From DASVSE01 sp036399715 (GTDB lineage: Bacteria; Bacteroidota; Rhodothermia; Rhodothermales; Rubricoccaceae), in NCBI GenBank assembly GCA_036399715.1, contig DASWMO010000177.1, positions 1 to 27,783 on the forward strand: DNA of 27,783 bases, read 5' to 3'. Below the pieces are notes generated by a model, which worked only from the letters and a program-made list of their open reading frames with translations, ran no database searches and was not told the origin of the DNA. Made by a program: the position numbers and the translations under genes. Positions 1 to 7,515 of this stretch are shown here, piece after piece (position 1 is the stretch's first letter; each line of letters opens with the position of its first letter).

Positions 1-1
1 G

Positions 2-130
2 TGGTTCAACGTCGACGGCGAGCTTCGGACGAACGAGCCGGTCGAGTTCGAGGCCGTCCCGGGCGCCCTCCGCGTGGTCGTCGGGCCGGACTACCTGGCC
101 GATGCACCCCAGCCGGACGCGGCGCCGTAA
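2..130 (+). CDS. C-terminal fragment of a diacylglycerol kinase / YegS-type lipid kinase (partial, 5' end outside window)
   Basis: The reading frame is open from the window edge to a TAA and gives 42 residues starting WFNVDGEL. The pattern N-V-D-G-E, then a stretch ending P-G-A-L-R-V-V-V, matches the last part of the diacylglycerol/sphingosine kinase catalytic fold. In that family the conserved DGE segment precedes two closing beta strands. Such enzymes phosphorylate diacylglycerol or related lipids using ATP. The nucleotide-binding N-terminal domain is not in the window, so the substrate cannot be judged. The next gene starts 27 nt downstream on the same strand. The call rests on a short but characteristic tail. 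Confidence 0.6.
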   Translation, partial: WFNVDGELRTNEPVEFEAVPGALRVVVGPDYLADAPQPDAAP

Positions 131-157
131 CCTCGCCCGCCACCCGCCCGCGCCACG

Positions 158-685
158 ATGGACCCGACGCCCGACCTCCTCCCGATGACCGACGACGAGG
201 CTCGGCGGCGCGTCGCGAAGGAGAAGCGATTCTATGCCAGCCTCGGCACGTACGTCGTCACGATCACCGGGCTGGCGGTGATGAACCTGCTCACGTCGCC
301 GGACTACCTGTGGTTTTTGTGGGCGGCAGGCGGCTGGGGCTTCGCGCTTGCGAGCGAGGCGGTCCGCCTGTTCGGCCTGCCGGGCATGAAGGGCTGGGAG
401 GAACGGCGCCTCGGCGAACTCACCGGGCAGGGCGTCAGCGAGGCGCGCCTGCGGCAGGTGCTGGACGAGACGCTGGACGAGCGGGCCATCCCGGCAGGCG
501 CGCCGCAACCGGCGGACCGCCTTCAGCGGCGCATCGAGCACCTCGAAGCCATCGTGACGAGCCGCGACTGGGAGACGGCAGCTTCGCTCCCCGCGTCGGC
601 CCCGCTCTCGGGCGCCCTTGACGCGCTCGCCGACGAGGAAACGGCAGCCGATCAGGCCGCTCGCCTGGCGCGCCGCGTCCGGTAA
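158..685 (+). CDS. 2TM domain-containing membrane protein
   Basis: This is a 175-residue protein. A short charged N-terminus (EARRRVAKEKRFY) is followed by two closely spaced hydrophobic segments at about residues 28-46 and 50-68, separated by SPDY. A helical soluble tail follows. The basic amphipathic lead-in (xxRRVxxxKxFY) plus a W/F-rich second helix is the signature of the 2TM domain common in Bacteroidota, seen alone or attached to histidine kinases. No enzymatic motif is visible; the tail (about 75-175) looks helical, with R/E-rich stretches. An in-frame ATG at 185 (MTDDEARRR) is an equally good start and would remove nine residues. The gene ends 8 nt from the convergent pdxH stop, with no hairpin between them. 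Confidence 0.7.
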   Translation: MDPTPDLLPMTDDEARRRVAKEKRFYASLGTYVVTITGLAVMNLLTSPDYLWFLWAAGGWGFALASEAVRLFGLPGMKGWEERRLGELTGQGVSEARLRQVLDETLDERAIPAGAPQPADRLQRRIEHLEAIVTSRDWETAASLPASAPLSGALDALADEETAADQAARLARRVR

Positions 686-693
686 CCAGCGGC

Positions 694-1335
694 TTACGGC
701 GCGAGGCGGACCGCCTGCCAGTCGCCTGCAGCGCCGAGACGGTACAGAAATCGGTCGTGAAGGCGGCTCGGGCGCCCCTGCCAGAACTCGACCGCGTCCG
801 GGACGACGCGGTAGCCGCCCCAGAAATCCGGCCGCGGCACGTCGGCACCGGCGAACCGCGCGTCGGCCTCGGCGAGGCGCGTGTCGAGCGGCGTCCGGTC
901 CGGGATCTCCGCGCTCTGCGGGCTCGCCCACGCGCCGAGGCGGCTGCCGCGCGGGCGGCTCGCGTAGTACGCGTCCGCCTCGGCGGCCCTGACGCGCTCG
1001 ACGCGGCCCTCGACGCGGACCTGCCGTTCAAGCGGTCCCCACCAGAACACGAGCGCGGCGAACGGGTGCGCGTCCAATTCGCGGCCTTTGCGGCTGTCGT
1101 AGTTGGTATAGAACGAGAAGCCGCGCGCGTCGACGCCTTTGAGGAGGACGATGCGCGCCGAGGGGCGGCCGTCCGGCCCGACCGTCGCGAGCGTCATCGC
1201 GTTGGGCTCGACGACGCCCGCCGCTCCAGCGTCGGCGAACCACGCGCGGAACAGGGCGAGCGGGTCCGCGGGGAGGTCCGCGCGGTCGAGGGCGCCGCGC
1301 TCGTAGCTCTGGCGGAGGTCGGGGAGGTCGGGCAT
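694..1335 (-). CDS. pdxH: Pyridoxamine/pyridoxine 5'-phosphate oxidase
   Basis: This is a 213-residue protein, the usual PdxH length. It is an FMN enzyme that oxidises pyridoxamine or pyridoxine 5'-phosphate to pyridoxal 5'-phosphate in the vitamin B6 pathway or salvage. Visible signatures are RIVLLK at 61-66 and FYTNYDSRKGREL at 75-87 (FMN phosphate and isoalloxazine contacts), FWWGPLERQVRVEG after that, SRLGAWASPQS in the middle, and the C-terminal EFWQGRPSRLHDR, which is the PdxH family hallmark. The ATG start gives MPDLPDLRQSYERGAL, matching the family's N-terminal 'LR.eY..g.L' pattern. The gene is divergent from the small membrane gene at 1392 and is not in a visible operon with B6 genes. 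Confidence 0.95.
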   Translation of the reverse strand: MPDLPDLRQSYERGALDRADLPADPLALFRAWFADAGAAGVVEPNAMTLATVGPDGRPSARIVLLKGVDARGFSFYTNYDSRKGRELDAHPFAALVFWWGPLERQVRVEGRVERVRAAEADAYYASRPRGSRLGAWASPQSAEIPDRTPLDTRLAEADARFAGADVPRPDFWGGYRVVPDAVEFWQGRPSRLHDRFLYRLGAAGDWQAVRLAP

Positions 1336-1391
1336 GGAACGGGCGTCGCGCGGGGCCGTCTAGACGCGCCCGCCCCGCCCCGGTTCGCCCG

Positions 1392-1655
1392 ATGCGCCTC
1401 CCCACCGCCGCCACGTCCATCGTCTCGCCCGACCCGCACATCCGCGCGTGGGCGCGCCTCGCCCCGGCCGGGCTCATCGCCGTCGGCTTCGGCGCGAGCC
1501 TCATCGGCGAGGCGACGCTCCGCAAGGGCCGCGGCGAGGCGTTCGCGCTCTACGGCACGGCCGCGCTCACGGTCTTCAACGCGGGCCTCTGCCTCTTCGG
1601 CGAGGTCGTCCGCCACCGCGTCCTCGCCGATGTCGCGCGGGGCGAGGCGTTCTAG
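1392..1655 (+). CDS. Small two-helix membrane protein, unknown function
   Basis: This is an 87-residue protein that I do not recognise. Two hydrophobic segments are visible, about residues 24-41 (APAGLIAVGFGASLIGEA) and 51-67 (ALYGTAALTVFNAGLCLF). They are joined by a short charged loop with RKGRGE, so it is probably an integral hairpin membrane protein. The start codon lies 56 nt from the divergent pdxH start. Its TAG stop overlaps the stop of the convergent MoxR-like gene by 4 nt (sequence CTAG), so neither gene has room for a terminator. Codon third positions are strongly G/C, as in neighbouring genes, which supports real coding. Confidence 0.6.
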   Translation: MRLPTAATSIVSPDPHIRAWARLAPAGLIAVGFGASLIGEATLRKGRGEAFALYGTAALTVFNAGLCLFGEVVRHRVLADVARGEAF

Positions 1656-3208
1656 CGCCGGCGGCGGCGCGGGTACTCGTCCTCGGGGTCCTCATCATCG
1701 TCGTCGTCCGGGCGGAAGGAGCCGAGGCCCGAGAGGACCGAGCCCATCATGTCCGAGTACGTCGCGCCGTCGGCGAGGGCGTCCTTGCCGAGGAGCGAGT
1801 GCTGGTGGAGCGCCTCCAGAGCCAGCTCCATCATCGAGAGCGTCGCCGCCTTCCCCTGCGCGTCGGTCGCGGGCCGCGTGTGGTCCGTGACGAGCGTCCG
1901 CAAGCCGTCGACGCGGTCGAGGGCCGCGGCGTAGTCGGCCTGGGGCATCTCGGCGTCGAGGACGAGCGCGTTGCCGGACGAGAACCACCGCAGGACGGGC
2001 CCGTAGACCGCACGGCCGGTTTCCTTGTCCGCCGGGTCCGGCAGGACCGTCTTGACGATCGTCGCGACGGCCTTGCCGATGAGCGCGCGGGCGACGCTCG
2101 ACGCGCCCTCCTGCTCGCCCTCATAGACGAGCTCGACCTTGCCCGTCACAGCCGGCTCGATGGACTGGAGGTCGCTCGCGCGGACGGTCGTCTCGGTCTC
2201 GCCGTTGACGAGCGCGCGGCGCTCGGCGGCCGAGACGAGGTCTTCGAGGGCCGCCCGCGTGAGGCGGGCCGAGACGCCGGACTTCTGATCCACGTACTCG
2301 GACTGACGCGCCTCGAAGGCGACCTGCTCGACGATCTCGCGGAAGACGTGCGGCACATGCACCGTCACGGCCGCATCGCCCGAGCCGTTGGCGCGGTCGG
2401 ACCACGCCTCCTGCCGCGTGATCTCGACGCCGATGCCGAGGTCCTTCGGATAGTGCGTCAGGATCTGCGAGTCGATGCGGTCCTTCAGCGGCGTGATGAT
2501 CGAGCCGCGGTTGGTGTAGTCCTCCGGGTTGGCCGTGAACACCATCAGGACGTCGATCGGGATGCGGACGTTGAAGCCGCGGATCTGGATGTCCTGCTCC
2601 TCCATGATGTTCAGCAGGCCGACCTGGATGCGCGGCTGGAGGTCCGGCAACTCGTTGATGGCAAAGATGCCGCGGTGCGTCCGCGGGATGATCCCGAAGT
2701 GGATCACCTCTTCGTCGGCGTAGGTGAGCTTGCGCGTGGCCGCCTTGATCGGATCGATGTCGCCGATGAGGTCCGCGATGCTGGTGTCCGGCGTCGCGAG
2801 CTTCTCGCCGTAGCGGAGGGAGCGGTGAAGCCACGAGACCGGCGTGTCGTCGCCCATCTCGGCGACGCGGTCGCGGGCGAACTTGGAGACGGGGTCGAGC
2901 GGGTCGTCGTGGATCTCCGATCCGGCGACCTCGGGGACCCACTCGTCGAGAAGGGCCGGGAGCAGGCGGACGAGGCGGCTCTTGGCCTGCCCGCGGAGGC
3001 CGAGGAGGATGAAATCGTGGCGGCCGAGGAGCGCGTTCTGGACCTGCGGGATGACGGTCCGGTCGTAGCCGAGCACGCCGGGAAAGACCTCTTGGCGGGC
3101 CCGGAGGCGGGCGACGAGGTTCTGGCGGATCTCGTCCTTGACCGAGCGTGGGCGGTAGCCGCTCTCGCGGAGCGCGCCGAGGGTCGAAATCTGGGGGGCG
3201 TCGGGCAT
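1652..3208 (-). CDS. MoxR/ChlI-like AAA+ ATPase
   Basis: This 518-residue AAA+ ATPase is related to magnesium-chelatase subunit I and MoxR proteins. The P-loop region GLRGQAKSR is at about 70-78, a Walker-B-like segment IFAINELPDL at 181-190, sensor 1 FTANPEDYTNRG at 224-235, and an arginine-finger-like LKDRID at 241-246. The P-loop is atypical: MoxR proteins normally have GxPGxGKT, but here it reads GLRGQAKS, keeping the Lys and replacing Thr with Ser. The C-terminal quarter is family-specific, ending in an acidic run (DDDDDEDPEDE) followed by five arginines. Such ATPases usually act with a von Willebrand factor A protein as metal-insertion or remodelling chaperones, but no VWA gene lies beside it here. 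The ATG giving MPDAPQIST was chosen because the longer open frame upstream lacks family similarity and runs across the metalloprotease gene. Confidence 0.85.
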   Translation of the reverse strand: MPDAPQISTLGALRESGYRPRSVKDEIRQNLVARLRARQEVFPGVLGYDRTVIPQVQNALLGRHDFILLGLRGQAKSRLVRLLPALLDEWVPEVAGSEIHDDPLDPVSKFARDRVAEMGDDTPVSWLHRSLRYGEKLATPDTSIADLIGDIDPIKAATRKLTYADEEVIHFGIIPRTHRGIFAINELPDLQPRIQVGLLNIMEEQDIQIRGFNVRIPIDVLMVFTANPEDYTNRGSIITPLKDRIDSQILTHYPKDLGIGVEITRQEAWSDRANGSGDAAVTVHVPHVFREIVEQVAFEARQSEYVDQKSGVSARLTRAALEDLVSAAERRALVNGETETTVRASDLQSIEPAVTGKVELVYEGEQEGASSVARALIGKAVATIVKTVLPDPADKETGRAVYGPVLRWFSSGNALVLDAEMPQADYAAALDRVDGLRTLVTDHTRPATDAQGKAATLSMMELALEALHQHSLLGKDALADGATYSDMMGSVLSGLGSFRPDDDDDEDPEDEYPRRRRR

Positions 3209-3415
3209 TGGAGATGCATTCGGAGGGGCCGCGTCGCACGCGGGCCGCCGGGCGCTGTTCCACTGCGGGCCACCGGGATGTCTGACGGGCAGAGGGGTGC
3301 GTTTGGCCTGCGGGCACACTAGTTTGACCGGGTGAGGGCGCGCATTGCGGCCCGCGCCGACGTATGTTTTGATCATGTGTCCACATCCTGTCGCCTGTTC
3401 TCTTCCCGACCTGCT
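3209..3415. promoter_or_regulatory. Divergent intergenic region with candidate plus-strand promoter and a small palindrome
   Basis: This 207-bp region separates the minus-strand ATPase from the plus-strand metalloprotease and must hold promoters for both. On the plus strand TATGTTTTG (3363-3371) is one base from the Bacteroidota -7 consensus TAnnTTTG. A clear TTTG at the usual -33 distance is missing; ATTG at 3344-3347 is the nearest. Just downstream, ATGTGTCCACAT (3375-3386) is an inverted repeat with 5-bp arms, placed about where transcription would start, so it could be an operator or lie in the 5' leader. I found no convincing promoter for the minus strand and no Shine-Dalgarno sequence for either gene. 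Confidence 0.35.
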
Positions 3416-6400
3416 ATGACCCGTCTGCGTCTCCTGCCAGGGCTGCTCGCCCTCGCCCTCCCGCTCGCTGCGCCTATGGCGCACGCTCAGCAGCTCGCCG
3501 CGACCGACGCGCGCGTCGAGTACCCGAGTGACCACGCCCCGGGCGGCGTCCACATCCTGACCGTTCTGCCGGACGGCTCGCTCGGCTGCGACCTCGCGAG
3601 CGAGGCGCAGGCGCAGGCCCTCCGGTCCTCGGACGAGGCGACGGGCACGGTCCGCCTGACGCCGCTGCCCAGCCTCAACCGCGGCGGAACCGGCTTCCGG
3701 ATCCTCATCCGCGTCACGGACCAGCTGCTCGCGCGCCCGAACGCCCTGCTCGCGTTCCGCCGCGCGGCTGCCCGCTGGGAGCAGATCATCCAGTCCAACG
3801 TGACGGCGGTGATGGACCTCGACTACGGCCCGAACCGCTTCGGCACGCCCTACGGCACGAACATCCTCGGCAGCACCAACTCGGCGCAGACGTTCGTCGG
3901 GTCGGGCATCGGCTCGCAGCAGATCCGCGACGCCATCGCGGCCCGCCAGACCGACGCGGCGCTGCTCGCGCTCGTCAACGCGATCCCCGTCCCGACGCCA
4001 TCGACGATCGCCGGCGAGGCCGGCACGACGACGCTCGGGCAGGCTACTGGCGGCCTTGTGCCGCTGCAGGCACTCGGCTTCCGCGCGGCCGTGACAAGCT
4101 CGACGGCCGCCTTCGGGACGGTCCCCAACATCGGCTTCAACTCGGCCTTCGGCTACGACTTCAACCCCCGTGACGGTATCGCGGCGGGCCAGACGGACTT
4201 TGAGGCCGTCGCCGTCCACGAGATCGGCCACGCCCTCGGCTTCACGTCCGCCATCGGCGGCGCGACGACCGCCAACCCGTACTTCACGCCGTGGGACCTC
4301 TACCGCGTCCGGCCCGAGACGGTCACGCCGGGCGAGCCCTACACCGACGGCGCGGGCTGGGAGGTCACGCGGCGCATCATCACGCCCGGCCCGACGATCG
4401 CCGACGGCCTGCCCGGCAACCACGTGATGTTCGTCGGCGACAACGAGTACGAGCTCTCGACCGCGACGGGCTCCCGGACCGGCGGCGACACGCAGCAGGC
4501 CTCGCACTGGCGGGCCGACGAGTACCGGACCGGCCCGGACCGCTACATCGGCATCATGGACCCGACGCTCGCCGCCGGCGACCGTGAGGAGATCACGGCC
4601 GCCGACGTCCGCGCGCTCGAACTCTTCGGCTACTCGGTCGACCGGACCCCCTCGACGGCCGCGGCGCAGCTGGCCATCGCCGGCAGCCCGGTCAACATCG
4701 ACTTCCTGACGCCGACGGTCCGCCAGGCGGTGCCCGTCGGCGGCGGCACGCTCGCCGTGACGCTCGCCAACACCGGCGGGCCGGACGCGCTCACGTTCGA
4801 CGCTGAGGTCGTGATCGACTCCGTCCAGACGCTCACGCCCGGCTTCGTGCCGACCGTCACGCTTTCGACGACCTCGGGCACGGTTGCCCCGGGCGGACAG
4901 GCCTCGCTCACGCTGACGGTCGGCGGGGCGTCCGGCGGCGCGGTCGTGCTCGGCCGGCTCCAGATTCGCCTCAACGACGTCAACCGCGGCTTCGCGGACG
5001 TGCCGTTCCAGATCGCAATCGGGACGCCGAGCATCACGCCCGTCGCAACCGCAACGCAGGTCACGGTCCCGTCGGGCACGGTCGCCCCGGTGGCCGTCGA
5101 CATCCGCAACCCGGGTGATGCACCGCTGGCGTACATCCGCATCCTCGAGCCGGCCGCGAGCGACCCCGGCACGGCGCTCCACCCGATCGATGGCGAGGTC
5201 GTCTCGACTCCCGGGCCCGTCGCTGAGGAGACTGAGCCCGCCCCGCTGCCCAACGGTGAGGCCACGGCGTCGCTCGCGCAGCTCAACATCACCGGCGCGA
5301 CGACGCTCCGCCTCTACGACATCGCGCAGCTCCCCTCGGGCGAGATCCTCGCCGTCGACGGCGGCGTGGCCGCCACGACGACGATCTACCGCGCTCCGGC
5401 AGACCTCTCGGCCGTCACGGCGACGTACACCTCGACGTCGTCGTTCGGCGGGCAGGTCACCGGCCTGGCGGTCAACGAGAACACCGGCGCGCTCTGGATC
5501 TCCGTCCAGGAGACGGGCCTGCTCCGCGAGGTCCGCCTCGACGGGACGACGATCGTCCCCGTCGGCCCCGAGATCCAGACCGGCGTCGCGCCGTTCGGCC
5601 TCGATTACAGCCCCGAGCTCGACGCGTTCGTCTTCGGCGTCTTCGGCAGCGATGCCGTCTACGTGATGGACACGTCCGGCCGCGTGCTGCCGGGCTACCC
5701 TGTCGCGGCCGAGGGCCGTGCGGGCAACCCGACGACGACGCCGGGCGTCGCCTTCACCGATGGCCTGCTCGAGATGACGTCGTTCTCGACGCGCATCTTC
5801 CAGGCCGGCCAGTTCGGCAAGACGGTCGCCGGCTCGACCTTCTTCACGCTGCCCGTGGCGGCGTATGGGCTCCAGCGCTCCGCGACGGATCCCAACGGGA
5901 CGCTCTACTTCACGTCGCGCACGAGCGCCTCGGCGGCAAGCATCCGCACGATCGACCCGACCGACCTCCCGGCAGGTGTTGGGACGCGTCTGGACGCGCG
6001 CGAGCCGCTCTACTCGCGGACGCTCCTCGCGCCGGGCGCGACGCGCACGCTGGCCCTCTCGGCCGATGCGAGTGGCCTGCCCCAGGGCACGGCGACGGAC
6101 GAGCTGGCCTTCCTGACCAACTCGCCCACGGCGCGCGTCGTCCGCTTCCCGGTGACGGTCAACATCGGCGCCGTCGCCGACGAGGGCGGCCCGGAGGCGG
6201 CCATCGACGCTGTAACGACGTGGCCGAACCCGGCCCGCGGCGAGGCGCAGGTGCGCCTCTCGGTCGCCACGGCGACCACGGCGACGGTCGAGGTGTACAA
6301 CACGCTCGGGCAGCGCGTCGCGGTCCTCGCCGAGGCGCAGACGCTCGCGCCGGGCACGCACGTCCTCGCGCTCGACGCGGGCACGCTCGCCGCCGGCGTC

Positions 6401-6463
6401 TACGTCGTCCGCGTGCAGGCCGGTGGCGCCGTGACGACGCAGAAGCTGACGGTCGTCCGGTAA
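3416..6463 (+). CDS. Secreted NF038122-like zinc metalloprotease with T9SS C-terminal sorting domain
   Basis: This is a 1015-residue exported protein. A signal peptide occupies residues 1 to about 26 (hydrophobic core GLLALALPLAAPMAHA, likely cleaved near AHA-QQ). The zinc site HEIGHALGF has H268, E269 and H272. No His follows at the metzincin third-ligand position (Ser278), but the downstream PWDLYRVRPE is typical of the NF038122-type metalloprotease group. After the protease part (to about 400) come beta-rich segments resembling immunoglobulin/ASPM-like repeats, then a stretch around 620-800 with repeated beta motifs that may form a propeller. Residues from about 936 (WPNPARGEA) to the end (VEVYNTLGQRV, GVYVVRVQAGG, TQKLTVVR) form a type A type IX secretion sorting domain. 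It is therefore expected to cross the outer membrane and be released or anchored. The ATG at 3416 was chosen because it begins the signal peptide. Confidence 0.88.
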   Translation: MTRLRLLPGLLALALPLAAPMAHAQQLAATDARVEYPSDHAPGGVHILTVLPDGSLGCDLASEAQAQALRSSDEATGTVRLTPLPSLNRGGTGFRILIRVTDQLLARPNALLAFRRAAARWEQIIQSNVTAVMDLDYGPNRFGTPYGTNILGSTNSAQTFVGSGIGSQQIRDAIAARQTDAALLALVNAIPVPTPSTIAGEAGTTTLGQATGGLVPLQALGFRAAVTSSTAAFGTVPNIGFNSAFGYDFNPRDGIAAGQTDFEAVAVHEIGHALGFTSAIGGATTANPYFTPWDLYRVRPETVTPGEPYTDGAGWEVTRRIITPGPTIADGLPGNHVMFVGDNEYELSTATGSRTGGDTQQASHWRADEYRTGPDRYIGIMDPTLAAGDREEITAADVRALELFGYSVDRTPSTAAAQLAIAGSPVNIDFLTPTVRQAVPVGGGTLAVTLANTGGPDALTFDAEVVIDSVQTLTPGFVPTVTLSTTSGTVAPGGQASLTLTVGGASGGAVVLGRLQIRLNDVNRGFADVPFQIAIGTPSITPVATATQVTVPSGTVAPVAVDIRNPGDAPLAYIRILEPAASDPGTALHPIDGEVVSTPGPVAEETEPAPLPNGEATASLAQLNITGATTLRLYDIAQLPSGEILAVDGGVAATTTIYRAPADLSAVTATYTSTSSFGGQVTGLAVNENTGALWISVQETGLLREVRLDGTTIVPVGPEIQTGVAPFGLDYSPELDAFVFGVFGSDAVYVMDTSGRVLPGYPVAAEGRAGNPTTTPGVAFTDGLLEMTSFSTRIFQAGQFGKTVAGSTFFTLPVAAYGLQRSATDPNGTLYFTSRTSASAASIRTIDPTDLPAGVGTRLDAREPLYSRTLLAPGATRTLALSADASGLPQGTATDELAFLTNSPTARVVRFPVTVNIGAVADEGGPEAAIDAVTTWPNPARGEAQVRLSVATATTATVEVYNTLGQRVAVLAEAQTLAPGTHVLALDAGTLAAGVYVVRVQAGGAVTTQKLTVVR

Positions 6464-6499
6464 CGGCCGCCCGGCTGCGCGCCGTCGTCTAGTAGGAAC

Positions 6500-6531
6500 C
6501 GAGGGCCCGGGGCATGCGCTCCGGGCCCTCG
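6500..6531 (+). terminator. Strong GC hairpin after the metalloprotease gene
   Basis: CGAGGGCCCGG (6500-6510) pairs perfectly with CCGGGCCCTCG (6521-6531), giving an 11-bp stem with a 10-nt loop, 37 nt after the metalloprotease stop. There is no long U-tract afterwards (only TGCGTTCTC), so it is either a GC-type intrinsic terminator or an mRNA-stabilising hairpin. A possible GTG start for the next gene at 6531 would lie in the stem, which argues for the ATG at 6561 instead. Confidence 0.7.
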
Positions 6532-6560
6532 TGCGTTCTCGCCGCTCTCTCGCTGCTCCG

Positions 6561-7076
6561 ATGGTGCCCTCTGCCGCTCTCGCCCTCAGGTCAGGGTTAA
6601 CCCTGCTTCTCGCCGCACCGCTCGCCGGCTGCGTCGCCGCCCCGCCTGTCACCGCGACGCCCGCCTCGGCGACATCTGCGGCGACACACTCGGCTGTTGC
6701 AGAGCCGCCCGGCGCGGCACGGCGGAACGCACCCGGAGCCGCGCGTGCCGATTCGCTCGTCGCGGACGTGGCGGTGATCCGCCAGCCCGAGGGCGGCTCC
6801 AGCGTGTTCGTCTCGTTCCGCGGCTCGGCCGCCGTGGCGGTCTCGGGCACGCACGCGCTGCGCGTCGAGACGCCCGTGGGCACCTTCGAGGCGACGCTCG
6901 TCGGCATGCCCGCCGTCGCCGTTCAGGGCGACGCGACCGTTACGTCGGCCGAGTACCGCCTCGGTGAGGCGGGCACGCTCGCGCTCGACCGGGCGGGCAA
7001 CACGGCGCGTCTGGGCTTTCACGACGGGATGGCCGTGCGGTCCGTCGGCGTCCGTCGGAGCGATCTGTTCGAGTAA
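6561..7076 (+). CDS. Putative lipoprotein, unknown function
   Basis: This is a 171-residue protein starting at ATG 6561. The N-terminus is a lipoprotein signal: a short start, the hydrophobic stretch SGLTLLLAAPLA, then the lipobox LAGC with Cys at about residue 24. An Ala/Thr/Pro-rich linker (about 25-62) leads to a compact beta-rich domain (about 65-171) with alternating hydrophobic residues such as SVFVSFRGSAAVAVSG and TVTSAEYRL. I do not recognise the domain. It is predicted to be anchored in the inner or outer membrane. It follows a strong hairpin, so it probably has its own promoter. A perfect 14-bp palindrome, which includes the rare leucine codon TTA, lies inside the signal-peptide coding region. 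The next lipoprotein gene follows after 70 nt. Confidence 0.6.
   Translation: MVPSAALALRSGLTLLLAAPLAGCVAAPPVTATPASATSAATHSAVAEPPGAARRNAPGAARADSLVADVAVIRQPEGGSSVFVSFRGSAAVAVSGTHALRVETPVGTFEATLVGMPAVAVQGDATVTSAEYRLGEAGTLALDRAGNTARLGFHDGMAVRSVGVRRSDLFE
6592..6605. repeat. Perfect 14-bp palindrome CAGGGTTAACCCTG
   Basis: CAGGGTTAACCCTG equals its own reverse complement. It sits 31 bp inside the lipoprotein coding region, in the signal-peptide segment. The central GTTAAC is AT-rich for this genome and carries an in-frame TTA codon, rare in such GC-rich genes. It could be a repressor site just downstream of a promoter, or chance. Confidence 0.4.
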
Positions 7077-7146
7077 TTCCCCGATGTGGGGGAGGTGCGG
7101 CACGGCGCGATGGCGCGAAGCTTCGGGCCCACCCACCGCCGTCCCG

Positions 7147-7515
7147 ATGTCTCACCTGCGGTCGTCTCTCCGCCTTCTGATCCTCGTCGCCACGCTGGCG
7201 TCGCTGCCGGGCTGCATGAGCCTGCTCACCGGCGGCCCGCTGGTCCGCGAGGGCGAGCCCACGGGCACCCTCTTCGTCCGGAACGACTCCGGAATCGCGA
7301 TCAACGTGGTCCTCATCTCGACCTGCTCGGCGAGCAGCTACGGCCTCAACCGCCTGCCGCGCGGCACGTCCATCGCGCCGGGACAGGCGTACCCGTTCAC
7401 GGTCTCGGCCGGCTGCTGGGATGTCGACGCCGGCAGCACGGCGGCCAGTGTCGAGGCCCGGCAGCGTCTGACCGTCCCGGCCAGCGGCTCGATGGTCTAC
7501 ACCGTTACCTCTTAG
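7147..7515 (+). CDS. Small putative lipoprotein, unknown function
   Basis: This is a 122-residue protein starting at ATG 7147 (MSHLRSSLRLLILVATLASLPGC). It has a textbook lipoprotein signal with lipobox LPGC and the acylated Cys at residue 23. The mature part is short and beta-rich: TGTLFVRNDSGIAINVVLISTC, an S/Y/G loop, then APGQAYPFTVSAGCWDVDAG and a final strand. Segments of the form 'L.V.N.sg..I..V.i..C', then 'i.pG....f.v..GcwdV', resemble small surface lipoproteins with an immunoglobulin-like fold, but I cannot assign a family. Cys58 and Cys81 could form a disulfide. Its stop codon overlaps the stop of the convergent membrane-protein gene by 4 nt. Confidence 0.6.
   Translation: MSHLRSSLRLLILVATLASLPGCMSLLTGGPLVREGEPTGTLFVRNDSGIAINVVLISTCSASSYGLNRLPRGTSIAPGQAYPFTVSAGCWDVDAGSTAASVEARQRLTVPASGSMVYTVTS

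Noticed and set aside
6531..6560. GTG 6531 as start of the first lipoprotein
   Set aside because: It lies in the arm of the terminator hairpin and adds residues that lengthen the signal peptide unnaturally; ATG 6561 is better.
1652..6907. A minus-strand open frame of 1751 codons extending far upstream of the MoxR-like ATPase
   Set aside because: It runs antisense through the metalloprotease gene and is rich in Arg/Asp/Gly, typical of a GC-rich shadow frame. The family similarity begins only at the ATG at 3208.
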